Shown here in pieces: positions 49,705-60,000 of a stretch of DNA of 64,000 nt; position 1 is the first letter of the stretch, and each line of letters starts with the position of its first letter. Origin of the DNA: Ruminococcus flavefaciens MA2007 (GTDB lineage Bacteria; Bacillota; Clostridia; Oscillospirales; Ruminococcaceae). The position numbers and the translations under genes were made by a program. The notes under the pieces were generated by a model that did not search any database, was not told the DNA's origin, and was given only the letters and a program-made list of their open reading frames with translations. The stretch is from assembly GCF_000621845.1 (NCBI RefSeq), contig NZ_JHXF01000009.1:1-64000 (forward strand). Direction: 5' to 3'.

Positions 49705-50925
49705 ATGGAGGAGACTAAATACTGGGTGTGGCTGAATATGGTATTCGGCACGGGAAATCACCGTATCTGGGAGATAATGAGCTTTTTCCGCACGGCTGAA
49801 AAGGCGTATCTTTCACTGAGTACGGACAGCTCCGTAGTGAGTCTCAACGAGAACGAAAACAAAAATGTCCACTCGGTACAGCTGCGTCATGCAGAGGTAT
49901 TCCTTGCCAACTGCTCAAAGCGCGGTATCGGAGTCATATCCATAACAAGTCCCGAATATCCTGAGCAGCTGCGGCATATATATAATCCGCCGTCGGTGCT
50001 GTATTACAAGGGCAATATCGGCTGCCTGCAAACTGAGCTGACTGTTACGGCTGTCGGTACGCGAAAGGCTTCTGCCTACAGCCTTAAAGCCGCAAAGGAG
50101 ATATGCTCGGAGCTTTCCGCTCGGGGAGCTGTTATAATCAGCGGCTTTGCAGTAGGTATCGACCTTGCTTGCAGCATGGCTGCCGTTGATATGGGACGTC
50201 CTACCGTATGCGTAATGGGCTGCGGTGTGGACGTGGACTACCCGAAACAGAATTTTGCCTACAGAGACGCCATAATATCCGCAGGAGGAGTGTTTATATC
50301 CGAATTTCCGCCTGCAACTCCGCCTAATTCGCCTAATTTTCCAAAGCGAAACCGAATACTTGCAGCACTGGGAAAGGCTGCGGTAGTATTTCAGGCAGGA
50401 GCCAAGAGCGGTTCGCTGATAACCGCTAATCTTGCCGCAGGACAGGGGAGAGACGTACTGTGTCTGCCGCCTGCCGACATATTCAGCGGCGATTATGCAG
50501 GCAATATAAAGCTGCTCCGCGACGGTGCTGTTCCAATGTATGACGCTTCCGATGTCATAGAATGCATAACGGGCAAAAAGGCTGTTTCAGCGCCTGTGCC
50601 TGTAGTTAAAAGAGAAGCTGAAAAGCCTGAGATACAGGCGGATATCAGTGAAGCCGAGATAGCTTCGGCTATGGAACACCTTAATATTTTCGCGGACGAT
50701 GTCCGTGAGGAAAAAGCCTCAGATGATGATTTTGAGCTGCCCAACGACCTGACCGAGCAGCAGAGGCGTATTTCGGAAGAACTTCTCAGCGGCGCTATGC
50801 ACGCAGACGAGCTTGCTGCACGCCTTGAAATAGATTCCTCGGAGCTTATGACGGAGCTCACAGAGCTGGAGATATTCGGTATCGTCCGTTCGCTCCCCGG
50901 AAAAATGTATGAACTTATCAGATAA
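49705..50925 (+). CDS. dprA: DNA-processing protein DprA
   Basis: 406 aa from ATG 49705, behind AAAGGGGGG; upstream in-frame sequence overlaps the methyltransferase gene. The Rossmann-fold DprA domain (~95-300) has TAVGTRKASAYSL, ISGFAVGIDLACSMAAV, VMGCGVDVDYP and FPKRNRILAALGKAAVVFQ. A C-terminal winged helix (~335-406) starts near EQQRRISEELLSG. DprA loads RecA on incoming single-stranded DNA during transformation. It is followed by topA and trmFO, a conserved Firmicutes order. Confidence 0.92.
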   Translation: MEETKYWVWLNMVFGTGNHRIWEIMSFFRTAEKAYLSLSTDSSVVSLNENENKNVHSVQLRHAEVFLANCSKRGIGVISITSPEYPEQLRHIYNPPSVLYYKGNIGCLQTELTVTAVGTRKASAYSLKAAKEICSELSARGAVIISGFAVGIDLACSMAAVDMGRPTVCVMGCGVDVDYPKQNFAYRDAIISAGGVFISEFPPATPPNSPNFPKRNRILAALGKAAVVFQAGAKSGSLITANLAAGQGRDVLCLPPADIFSGDYAGNIKLLRDGAVPMYDASDVIECITGKKAVSAPVPVVKREAEKPEIQADISEAEIASAMEHLNIFADDVREEKASDDDFELPNDLTEQQRRISEELLSGAMHADELAARLEIDSSELMTELTELEIFGIVRSLPGKMYELIR

Positions 50926-50937
50926 GGGGAACTATAA

Positions 50938-53019
50938 ATGTCAGATTTAGTTATAGTAGAGTCGCCTGCAAAGGCAAAAACTATTCAGAAATACCTTGGA
51001 CAGGGCTATGAGGTAATAGCCTCAATGGGACACGTCCGCGACCTGCCAAAGTCCAAAATGGGCGTGGACAAAGATAACGATTTCAAGCCTCAGTACACAG
51101 ATATGAAGGGCAAGGAAGACGTTATCAGAGAACTGAAAAAACGCGCCAAGAAGTGCGACAAGATATATCTCGCAACCGACCCTGACCGCGAGGGAGAAGC
51201 TATATCATGGCATATAGCACAGATGCTGAAGCTTGATATGAACGACGACAACCGCGTGGCATTCAATGAAATTACAAAAACAGGCGTAAAGAACGGCATG
51301 AGCCACCCTCACAAGATAGACGTTGACCTTGTGAACGCTCAGCAGGCTCGCCGTATCCTTGACCGTCTGGTAGGCTACGAGCTCAGTCCTTTCCTGTGGA
51401 AAAAGGTCAAGAGAGGTCTGTCCGCTGGCCGTGTACAGTCAGTCGCTGTACGTCTTGTAGTTGACCGCGAGAACGAGATAAGAGCTTTCGTTCCCAAGGA
51501 ATACTGGTCTATCGACGCCAAGTTCACAGCTCCGTCGTCGAGAAAGGTATTCGACGCAGCGCTGGTAGCCGTTGACGGCGAAAAGCTGGAGATACCCAAT
51601 CAGGCAGAAGCAGACGGGCTTCTGAAAAGACTGGAGAACGCCGAATACACAGTAACCTCTGTAAAGAAGCGTGTTACCAAGAAGCAGCCTGCACCTCCTT
51701 TCATTACATCAACATTGCAGCAGGAAGCCTCACGTAAGCTCAGCTTCAGCGCAAAGCGTACCATGAAGGCTGCACAGGAGCTTTACGAAGGTGTTGACGT
51801 ACAGGGCGTTGGCGCAGTAGGTCTTATCACATACATGAGAACCGACAGCCTGCGTATATCCGACGAGGCTAAAAAGGCTGCCGCTGAATATATCGGAACT
51901 GTTTACGGCAGCGATTATCTGCCGCCCGAGCCAAGAAACTTCAAGACCAAGAGCAACGCTCAGGACGCCCACGAAGCTATTCGTCCGTCAACTCCCGAGC
52001 TCACTCCCGAAAGAGTAAAGTCCAGTCTCAGCTCCGACCAGTATAAGCTCTACAAGCTAATCTGGGAGCGCTTCATTGCAAGTCAGATGGCAAACGCTCT
52101 CCTTGATACAGTTTCTGCCGATATCGAAGCAAACGGCTGTACATTCAGAGCTTCGGGATATTCTGTAAAGTTCGACGGCTTTATGGCACTGTATGTTGAG
52201 TCTACAGACTCCGAGGACGGCAGCAAGAAGATGCTGCCCGAGCTAAAAAACGACGACAAGCTCAAATTAAAGTCTATAGCAGGCAATCAGCACTTTACAC
52301 AGCCACCTCCGCGATACACAGAGGCTTCACTTATCAAGGCTCTTGAAGAAAACGGCATAGGCAGACCAAGTACCTATGCTCCTACAATAACAACCATTAC
52401 TTCACGCCGCTATGTGGAGCATGAGGGTAAGGCTCTCAAGCCAACAAATCTCGGCGAGGTCATCACCGAGCTTATGAAGGACCACTTCAAGAAGATAGTT
52501 GACGCAAAGTTCACAGCGGAAATGGAAAACAATCTCGATGAAGTCGAGCACGGCGAAAAGGACTGGGTAAGCACTCTCCGCGAGTTCTACGATGACTTTT
52601 CCGAAACGCTGAAAAAAGCCGAGGAGGCTATGGACGGCAAGCGCGTAAAGGTACCCGACGAGGAGACCGACGTGGTCTGCGAGCTCTGCGGCAGGAACAT
52701 GGTCATCAAGTACAGCAAGTACGGAAAATTCCTTGCCTGCCCGGGATTCCCCGAGTGCAAGAACACCAAGAAGATAGTTACCGAGACTGAGGGCAGCTGC
52801 CCGAGATGCGGCAAAAAGATGCTTCTCAAAAAGTCCAAGAAGGGCAGAAGCTTCTACGGCTGCGAGGGCTTCCCCGATTGCAGCTTCATGACATGGAACG
52901 TCCCAACAAAGGAGCTTTGTCCACAGTGCGGCAAGAGTCTCTTTATGAAGGGCGGAAAATCCGGCAAGCTCGTTTGTGAGAGCGAGGGCTGCGGCTATGA
53001 AAGAGAGCTGAAAAAATGA
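50938..53019 (+). CDS. topA: DNA topoisomerase I
   Basis: 693 aa type IA topoisomerase. The N-terminal Toprim domain has VIVESPAKAKTIQKYLG and ATDPDREGEAISWH. The catalytic Tyr is in GLITYMRTDSLRIS. Three C-terminal four-cysteine zinc ribbons begin at ~CELCGRNM, CPRCGKKM and CPQCGKSL. It relaxes negative supercoils. The stop overlaps the trmFO start by 4 bp. Confidence 0.97.
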   Translation: MSDLVIVESPAKAKTIQKYLGQGYEVIASMGHVRDLPKSKMGVDKDNDFKPQYTDMKGKEDVIRELKKRAKKCDKIYLATDPDREGEAISWHIAQMLKLDMNDDNRVAFNEITKTGVKNGMSHPHKIDVDLVNAQQARRILDRLVGYELSPFLWKKVKRGLSAGRVQSVAVRLVVDRENEIRAFVPKEYWSIDAKFTAPSSRKVFDAALVAVDGEKLEIPNQAEADGLLKRLENAEYTVTSVKKRVTKKQPAPPFITSTLQQEASRKLSFSAKRTMKAAQELYEGVDVQGVGAVGLITYMRTDSLRISDEAKKAAAEYIGTVYGSDYLPPEPRNFKTKSNAQDAHEAIRPSTPELTPERVKSSLSSDQYKLYKLIWERFIASQMANALLDTVSADIEANGCTFRASGYSVKFDGFMALYVESTDSEDGSKKMLPELKNDDKLKLKSIAGNQHFTQPPPRYTEASLIKALEENGIGRPSTYAPTITTITSRRYVEHEGKALKPTNLGEVITELMKDHFKKIVDAKFTAEMENNLDEVEHGEKDWVSTLREFYDDFSETLKKAEEAMDGKRVKVPDEETDVVCELCGRNMVIKYSKYGKFLACPGFPECKNTKKIVTETEGSCPRCGKKMLLKKSKKGRSFYGCEGFPDCSFMTWNVPTKELCPQCGKSLFMKGGKSGKLVCESEGCGYERELKK

Positions 53020-54338
53020 TAGTAAATGTTATCGGCGCAGGACTTGCAGGCTGCGAAGCCGCATGGGCTGTTGCCGAAGCAGGCATAAACGTAAGGCTTT
53101 ATGAGATGAAGCCCGAGAAGTTTTCTCCTGCTCATAAATACGGCGGATTTGCGGAGCTTGTATGCTCCAATTCGCTGAAAGCCGCAAGACTTGAATCTGC
53201 TGCGGGACTTCTGAAATACGAAATGGAGCTTCTCGGTTCGCTGACAGTGCCCTGCGCTAAGGCAAACGCTGTTGAAGCAGGCGGCGCTCTTGCAGTAGAC
53301 CGTGAGAAGTTCTCCGACGCAGTTACGGAAAAGATAAAGAGCCACCCCCTTATTGAAGTTATAGGCGGCGAGGTGACCGAGCTGCCCGAGGGTACGACCA
53401 TTATCGCTACAGGTCCTCTTACACAGGGCGCTATGGCTGATATAATAAAGGAGCTCTGCGGCGAGGGACTAAGCTTTTATGACGCGGCTGCGCCTATTGT
53501 TACTGCCGAGAGCATAGATATGGATAGAGCCTTCTATGCTTCGCGCTATGACAGAGGCGACGCAGATTACGTCAACTGTCCCATGAACAAAGAAGAATAC
53601 CTTGCATTTTATGAAGCGCTTATCGGCGCTGAAAAGGTGCAGCTGAAGGACTTCGAGACACATCCCTTCAGCGTATACGAGGGCTGTATGCCTATCGAGG
53701 AGCTTGCCTCCCGAGGTGTGGACACCATGCGCTTCGGACCTATGAAGCCCGTGGGTATCGACGATCCACGAACAGGCAGAAGACCGTATGCAGTTGTACA
53801 GCTCCGCAAGGAGAACCGCGAGGGTACGCTTTTCAACCTTGTAGGATTCCAGACAAATCTGAAATTCGGCGAGCAGAAGCGTGTATTCTCAATGATAACG
53901 GGACTTGAAAATGCCGAGTTCATGCGCTACGGCGTAATGCACAGAAATACCTTTATCAACAGCCCCGAGCTTCTCAACTCCGATTTCTCCATGAGGAGCC
54001 GTCCCGAGATATATTTCGCAGGACAGATAACAGGCGTTGAGGGCTACATGGAATCGGCGGCAAGCGGACTTATAGCAGGTATCGCCGCTGCAAGAAAGCT
54101 GAAAGGACTGGAGCCGCTGAAGCTCCCGAGAGATACGATGACAGGCGCTCTTTCAGGCTATATAAGCGATCCGTTCAACAGCGGCAGCTTCCAGCCTATG
54201 GGTGCGAATATGGGTGTATTACCCGACATCGGCGTTAGGATAAAGGACAAAAAGGAACGCTACGGCGCATATGCCCAGCGTGCAGTAAACTCGCTGAGAG
54301 GAGAGCTTGAAAGAATTGGCTGTAAGAGTTATAGTTGA
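53016..54338 (+). CDS. trmFO: Methylenetetrahydrofolate-tRNA-(uracil-54) methyltransferase TrmFO
   Basis: 440 aa FAD-dependent enzyme. The N-terminal dinucleotide site VIGAGLAGCEAAWAVAEAG, then FAELVCSNSLKA, IIATGPLTQG and the C-terminal GQITGVEGYMESAASGLIAGI. It makes m5U54 in tRNA using methylene-THF. Start coupled to topA; it overlaps plsX by 32 bp if the TTG start of plsX is right. Confidence 0.96.
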   Translation: MIVNVIGAGLAGCEAAWAVAEAGINVRLYEMKPEKFSPAHKYGGFAELVCSNSLKAARLESAAGLLKYEMELLGSLTVPCAKANAVEAGGALAVDREKFSDAVTEKIKSHPLIEVIGGEVTELPEGTTIIATGPLTQGAMADIIKELCGEGLSFYDAAAPIVTAESIDMDRAFYASRYDRGDADYVNCPMNKEEYLAFYEALIGAEKVQLKDFETHPFSVYEGCMPIEELASRGVDTMRFGPMKPVGIDDPRTGRRPYAVVQLRKENREGTLFNLVGFQTNLKFGEQKRVFSMITGLENAEFMRYGVMHRNTFINSPELLNSDFSMRSRPEIYFAGQITGVEGYMESAASGLIAGIAAARKLKGLEPLKLPRDTMTGALSGYISDPFNSGSFQPMGANMGVLPDIGVRIKDKKERYGAYAQRAVNSLRGELERIGCKSYS

Positions 54339-55323
54339 CGCCTTCGGAGGAGATAACGCTCCTCTGGAGGTTATCCGAGGATGTGAAAGAGCAGTCAGAG
54401 AGCTTGGCGTGAGCATAGTGCTCACAGGCAGAGAGCCCGAGATAAGGGCTTGTGCAGAGAAGAACGGACTCAGCCTTGACGGCATGGAGATAGTTCATAC
54501 CGATGATATTTTTGATATACATGAGGAACCGAAGGAGATAATCAAGTCAGGGAAGAATACTTCCATGGCTGTTGGTCTCAGTCTGCTGGCAGAGGGCAAG
54601 GGCGACGCCTTTGTATCCGCAGGCAGCACAGGCGCTCTCGTTATGGGAGCCTCCTTCATCGTCAAGCGTATCAAAGGTATCAAGCGTATAGCTCCGTCAC
54701 CTGTTATGCCTGCCGACAAGGGCAGCTTCGTGCTTGTGGACGCAGGTGCAAATACCGAGTGCCGTGCGGATATGCTGCTGCAATTCGCTGTTATGGGCAG
54801 CGCTTACATGGAAAAGGTCATGGGAGTAAAGTCTCCCAAGGTAGCCCTGCTGAATATCGGAGCTGAGGAGACCAAGGGCAGAGACTTGGAGATAGAAGCA
54901 TATAAGCTCTTACAGGAGTCCGAGCTCAATTTCGCAGGCAATATCGAGGCAAGAGATATGCCGAAGGGCGAGGTGCAGGTAGTCGTTACCGACGGATTCA
55001 CAGGCAATATCGCACTTAAACTCTACGAGGGCATGGGCAGCTTCTTCTCAAAGAAGCTGAAATGGTTCTTCTCGGGAGCAGGCAAGATAGGCGCTCTTTT
55101 TGCAATGAGCAAGATAAACACATTCCGAAAGCAAATGGATTACAAGGAAGTGGGCGGTTCGGCGCTTTTAGGCGTAAGAAAGCCCGTTATAAAAGCACAC
55201 GGCAGCTCTGACGGTACGGCGTTCTTCAATGCCGTAAGGCAGGCTAAACGCTGTGTGGACGGCAATGTCGCAGGCGTAATAGAGGGCTATGTTGCCCGTA
55301 TGTCAGCCGCAGACAAGGAGTGA
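54307..55323 (+). CDS. plsX: Phosphate acyltransferase PlsX
   Basis: 338 aa. Typical start VRVIVDAFGGDNAPLEVIRG, then DAFVSAGSTGALVMGA and VLVDAGANTECRADML. It converts acyl-ACP to acyl-phosphate for phospholipid synthesis. The start is TTG 54307 behind GAGAGGAGAG, within the end of trmFO; TTG 54316 is an alternative. The usual fabD-fabG-acpP genes between plsX and rnc are absent. Confidence 0.94.
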   Translation: MKELAVRVIVDAFGGDNAPLEVIRGCERAVRELGVSIVLTGREPEIRACAEKNGLSLDGMEIVHTDDIFDIHEEPKEIIKSGKNTSMAVGLSLLAEGKGDAFVSAGSTGALVMGASFIVKRIKGIKRIAPSPVMPADKGSFVLVDAGANTECRADMLLQFAVMGSAYMEKVMGVKSPKVALLNIGAEETKGRDLEIEAYKLLQESELNFAGNIEARDMPKGEVQVVVTDGFTGNIALKLYEGMGSFFSKKLKWFFSGAGKIGALFAMSKINTFRKQMDYKEVGGSALLGVRKPVIKAHGSSDGTAFFNAVRQAKRCVDGNVAGVIEGYVARMSAADKE

Positions 55324-55328
55324 TTAAA

Positions 55329-56018
55329 ATGAAAGACCTTTCAAGTTTTGAAGAAGTTTTAGGATATAAATTCAAGGATATCGAGCTGCTCAAGCAGGCT
55401 TTGTCTCACTCGTCATATGCAAATGAAAGAAAGCGTCCCAACGGCAGCAACGAGCGCCTTGAATTTCTCGGCGACAGCGTACTGTCAATAGTAGTATCGG
55501 ACTTTTTATACAAGAACCTCAACGTTGCAGAGGGCGAGCTCACAAAAATGAGAGCCTCTCTGGTATGCGAGAAGTCCCTGCATATCTTCGCACAGCAGAT
55601 AGGACTGGGAGATTATCTGCTCCTCGGCAAGGGCGAGGAGAACACAGGCGGACGTCAGCGTCCTTCAATACTTGCAGACGCCTTTGAAGCAGTTATCGCG
55701 GCTATATATCTTGACGGCGGCATAGAGCCTGCTTCAAAGCACATACTCCGCTTCATGCCAAAGGATATACAGCACGCAAAGAAGCCTGTTTTCAACGACT
55801 TCAAGACAGTTTTGCAGGAGATAGTCCAGCAGAATCCCGAGGAAAAGGTGGAGTACGTCCTCATCGGCGAGGAAGGTCCCGACCACAATAAGAGCTTCGT
55901 AGTTGAGGTATGTCTCAACGATCAGGTAATAGGCAAGGGCAGAGGCAAGAGCAAAAAGGAAGCCGAGCAGCTTGCAGCAAAGGAAGCGCTTGAGCTTATG
56001 GGCTATGAAGCACAGTAA
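55329..56018 (+). CDS. rnc: Ribonuclease III
   Basis: 229 aa from ATG 55329, behind AAGGAGTG. The RNase III domain has signature ERLEFLGDSVLSIVVSDFLY and the second acidic site in ADAFEAVIAAIYLDGG. A double-stranded RNA-binding domain forms the C-terminal ~70 residues (FKTVLQEIVQQNPEEKVEYV...GKGRGKSKKEAEQLAAKEAL). It processes rRNA and structured mRNAs. Its end overlaps the next start by 14 bp. Confidence 0.97.
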   Translation: MKDLSSFEEVLGYKFKDIELLKQALSHSSYANERKRPNGSNERLEFLGDSVLSIVVSDFLYKNLNVAEGELTKMRASLVCEKSLHIFAQQIGLGDYLLLGKGEENTGGRQRPSILADAFEAVIAAIYLDGGIEPASKHILRFMPKDIQHAKKPVFNDFKTVLQEIVQQNPEEKVEYVLIGEEGPDHNKSFVVEVCLNDQVIGKGRGKSKKEAEQLAAKEALELMGYEAQ

Positions 56019-57003
56019 TATTTCCATATTCATTCCCCATATCGGCTGCCCTCATATGTGCAGCTTCTGCGACCAGCGCACTATCAGCGGAGCACAGCAC
56101 GCTCCTACAGGAGACGAGGTCAGGGAGATATGCGAAAGGGCTGTCCGTGAGGTAAAAGAGCCCGAAAACGCTGAGATAGCCTTTTTCGGCGGCAGCTTCA
56201 CCGCAATTCCACGTGATTATATGGTGGAGCTCCTTGAAGCGGCGCATGAGTTTATAGGCGAGGGAAAGTTCAGCGGTATACGCTGTTCCACACGTCCCGA
56301 CTGCATAGATTTTGAAGTTTTGCAGCTCCTAAAAGAGTACGGCGTCACCGCCATAGAGCTGGGAGCGCAATCACTTGACGACGAGGTGCTTACCCTTAAC
56401 GAGCGCGGACATACCGCACAGGACGTTGAGGACGCCTGTCAGCTTATAAGAGCATTCGGCTTTGAGCTGGGCTTGCAGATGATGATAGGGCTCTACGGCA
56501 GCACTCCAGAAAAGGAGTGGGCGACCATTGAGCGTATAATTGCTCTCAGCCCCGATACGGTCCGTATCTATCCCGTAGTTGTGCTGAAAAGCACCCGTCT
56601 GGGAGAGCTTTTGCTGTCGGGAGAATACAAGCCTTTCAGCTTTGACAAGGCGGTGGAGATGGCCGCTTCTGCAATGGCTATGTTCGAGGACAGCGGCATA
56701 AGAGTAATAAAATGCGGACTTCACGCCAGCGAATTCGTTGAGCATGACATGGTTGGCGGATTTTACCACCCTGCTTTCAGAGAGCTGTGTGAAGCGCTTA
56801 TTTACCGCCATAATATGGAATTTGAGCTGAAAAGCGCAGGCGAAATGCCAAAAACTGCTGTAATTGCAGTGAATCCGTCCTGTATCAGCAAGGCAACAGG
56901 ACAGAAAAAGTCAAATATCATCTATTTCAAGAATCTTGGAACAGATATCAAGATAATCGGAGACGAAAGCGTCCCGAAATACAGATGTATGCTGAGGAGG
57001 TGA
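56005..57003 (+). CDS. Radical SAM protein, Elp3-like radical SAM domain
   Basis: 332 aa from ATG 56005, within the end of rnc. The 4Fe-4S cluster motif CPHMCSFC is near the N-terminus, followed by IAFFGGSFTAIP, RCSTRPDCID and IELGAQSLDDEVL, all typical of the Elp3/YhcC-type radical SAM group. No acetyltransferase domain follows, unlike true Elp3. The substrate is not known; it is conserved in this rnc-smc position in several Clostridia. Confidence 0.85.
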   Translation: MKHSNISIFIPHIGCPHMCSFCDQRTISGAQHAPTGDEVREICERAVREVKEPENAEIAFFGGSFTAIPRDYMVELLEAAHEFIGEGKFSGIRCSTRPDCIDFEVLQLLKEYGVTAIELGAQSLDDEVLTLNERGHTAQDVEDACQLIRAFGFELGLQMMIGLYGSTPEKEWATIERIIALSPDTVRIYPVVVLKSTRLGELLLSGEYKPFSFDKAVEMAASAMAMFEDSGIRVIKCGLHASEFVEHDMVGGFYHPAFRELCEALIYRHNMEFELKSAGEMPKTAVIAVNPSCISKATGQKKSNIIYFKNLGTDIKIIGDESVPKYRCMLRR

Positions 57004-57007
57004 GCGA

Positions 57008-60000
57008 ATGTACCTGAAATCACTGGAAATACAGGGCTTTAAGTCCTTTCCCGATAAGATAAGTCTGACCTTTGACAAGGGACTTACCGCAGTTGTCGGT
57101 CCTAACGGAAGCGGCAAGAGCAATATCGGCGACTCAGTGCGCTGGGTACTGGGCGAGCAGTCCACAAAAACGCTCCGAGGCAACAAAATGGAGGACGTCA
57201 TCTTCTCGGGTACTGTTGCGAGAAAGCCAATGGGCTTTGCGGCAGTTACGCTGAATATCGACAACTCCGACAAGACTCTCCCCGATATGGACGATGAGGT
57301 GGCTATCACCCGTAAGCTCTACCGAAGCGGCGAGAGCGAGTACATGATATGCGGCAAGCCCTGCCGTCTCAAGGATATCAACGAGCTCTTCATGGACACA
57401 GGTCTGGGACGTGACGGCTACTCCATTATCGGACAGGGACGTATCGCCGAGATAGTCGGCGCAAAGAGCTCCGAGCGCCGTGACATATTCGAGGAAGCGG
57501 CAGGTATCTCAAAGTTCCGCTACAAGAAACTGGAGGCTGAGAGAAAGCTCACCGCCGCACAGGAAAACCTGCTTCGTCTGACGGATATCCTGTCAGAATT
57601 AGAGGGAAGAGTTGAGCCTCTCCGCATACAGTCGCAAAAGGCTGAGAAGTTCATAAAGCTTGCCGAGGAGCGCAAGAAGCTGGAAATTTCCGTCTGGGTG
57701 ACAAAGCTGGACGAGATGAAGATAAAGCTTGACGAGATAGAGAGCAAGATACTCGTCAGCAAGAACGAGTACGAGAATATCGAGAACGATATCCAGCGCG
57801 AGGAGCAGAAGATAGCTGACGGTATCAGAAAGATGCAGGAGAGCACCATGCGTGCTGACGAGCTCCGCCGCAAAATGCTGGAGGAAGAGCAGACCTCATC
57901 TGAAATGAAGTCTGGTATCGCCGTTCTCGAAAACGATATAAAGCACTGCAACGAGGCAGTTGAAGCTGCTCAGAAGAACATCGACAGCTCAGAAGAAGCC
58001 AAGAAAGCTCTGGAGCAGGAGCGCAAGGCTGCTCTTGACGGACTTGCAGAGCTTGAAGCAAAGAAAAAGGCTCTTGAGGCCGAGATAAAGGCTGCCGAGG
58101 AGAGCTTCGAGAAAGCCGAGAGCGAGAGCTCAAAGCTGGGCGACTCCGTTGACAAGGCAGGCAGCGAGATAAACGCTATGTACATCAGGCAGAGCGAGCA
58201 CCGCTTCACTATCGAGTCCTCAAAGGCGACCATAGAGGAGCAGACCGCCCGTCTTGCCGAGCTCCGCGAGAGCAGCGGCGATATCAGCCGCAAGCTAAGC
58301 GAGTATCAGAGTCAGGCTGCCGAGATAAAGGCAGAAAAGGAAAAGAATGCAGCGAGAGCCGAGGAGCTCCGCAACAAGCTCAGCGGACTTGAAAGGCTTT
58401 ACAAGTCGCGCCGCGAGGGCTTCGAGCAGGCTAAGAACGACTTCGAGCGGGCGCTATATGAGCTGAAAGACAAGCAGCAGCGACGCAAGATACTCACCGA
58501 CCTTGAAAACAATATGGAGGGTTTCGCAGGCAGCGTAAAGCAGGTTCTGAAAGCCTCCAAGCAGGGACGAATCGGCGGAGTAATGGGCACTGTAGCTCAG
58601 AATATAGGCGTTGAGCCAAAGTACGCAGTAGCAGTTGAGACTGCGTTGGGCGGCGCAATGCAGAACATCATCGTCGAAAACGAGGACATCGCAAAGCGCT
58701 GTATCCGTTTCCTTAAAGAGCAGAAGGGCGGACGTGCCACATTCCTGCCTATCACATCTGTAAAGGGCTACGAGCTCCGCGAGCAGGGGCTTGAAAACTG
58801 CGAGGGCTTCGTGGCAAATGCCAACAAGATAGTGACCTATGACCAGAAATTCAGCGGCATAATCGCTTCACTTCTGGGACGCATAGTCATCGCAGAGGAT
58901 ATCGACACCGCAACTCTTATAGCCAAGAAATACGGCTACAAGTTCAAGATAGTAACTCTCGACGGACAGGTCATCAACGCAGGCGGTTCCTTCACAGGCG
59001 GTTCCGCACAGCGTTCGGGCGGTATCATAACCCGTAAGAACGAGATAGACACTCTCGACGCCGAGATAGTAAAGCTGGAATCAGAGCGGGACTCTCTCCG
59101 CGAAAGAGCAGAGAAGCTCCGCGCCGAATCCGAGAAGCTCCGCTTTGATACGGAGGCTGCAAAGGAAGAACAGGCACAGTGTGAGGCTGACAGAGTCCGC
59201 ATTGGAGCAGAGCTCAACAGTCTTGCTTCACTGGAGGAGCAGTTCCGCGCACAGTCGGAGAACTCCGAGAAAGCAGCAGCAGAGATACAGCAGCGCATAG
59301 CTGCCGCAAAGCAGAGCATAGTCGATTCTGAAAAGGCTCTTGCCGATACCGACGCCGAGATAAAGGCGGCTGAGGAAAAGCTTGCACAGGGACAGGATAT
59401 CCGTGAAAAGCTGAGATTACAGCGTGCGGAGCTGTCCGATAAGCTGTCAGAGCTGAAGATAAAGGGTATGGAGCTTGCAAAGGACGTGCAGGCTCAGGAG
59501 CTGGAGCTCTCCCGTATCGACCGCAGAGAGGAAGAACTGAAATACGGCGCTCACCGCTTCGAGGAGGAGATATTCCGCCAGAAGGAGATAATCTCACAGA
59601 AGCAGGCTGAGATAGATGAACTGAAAAAACAGCTCTCCGATTTCAAGGACAATACCGAGACATACAATGCCGAGATACAGCGCTGTCACGCAACTCATAC
59701 AGAGCAGAACCGTCTCGTAAATGAGATGCAGAATGGCTTGAAAACTATCAACGAAGCAAAGGAAAAGCTGTCAGCAGATATCACCCGTCTTGAAGAGCGC
59801 AAGGAGACAGTCTGCCGCGATACCGACAATATCATCAGACAGCTCATGGAGGTCTACGAGCTGACGCGCTCCGAGGCTGTTGCCATGGCTGAGAAGATAG
59901 ACGATATGATAGCCGCACAGGCAGAGCTCACCACCATAAAGAACAAGATACGCGCCCTCGGAAGCGTAAACGTTGACGCTATCGAGGAGTACAAGGAAGT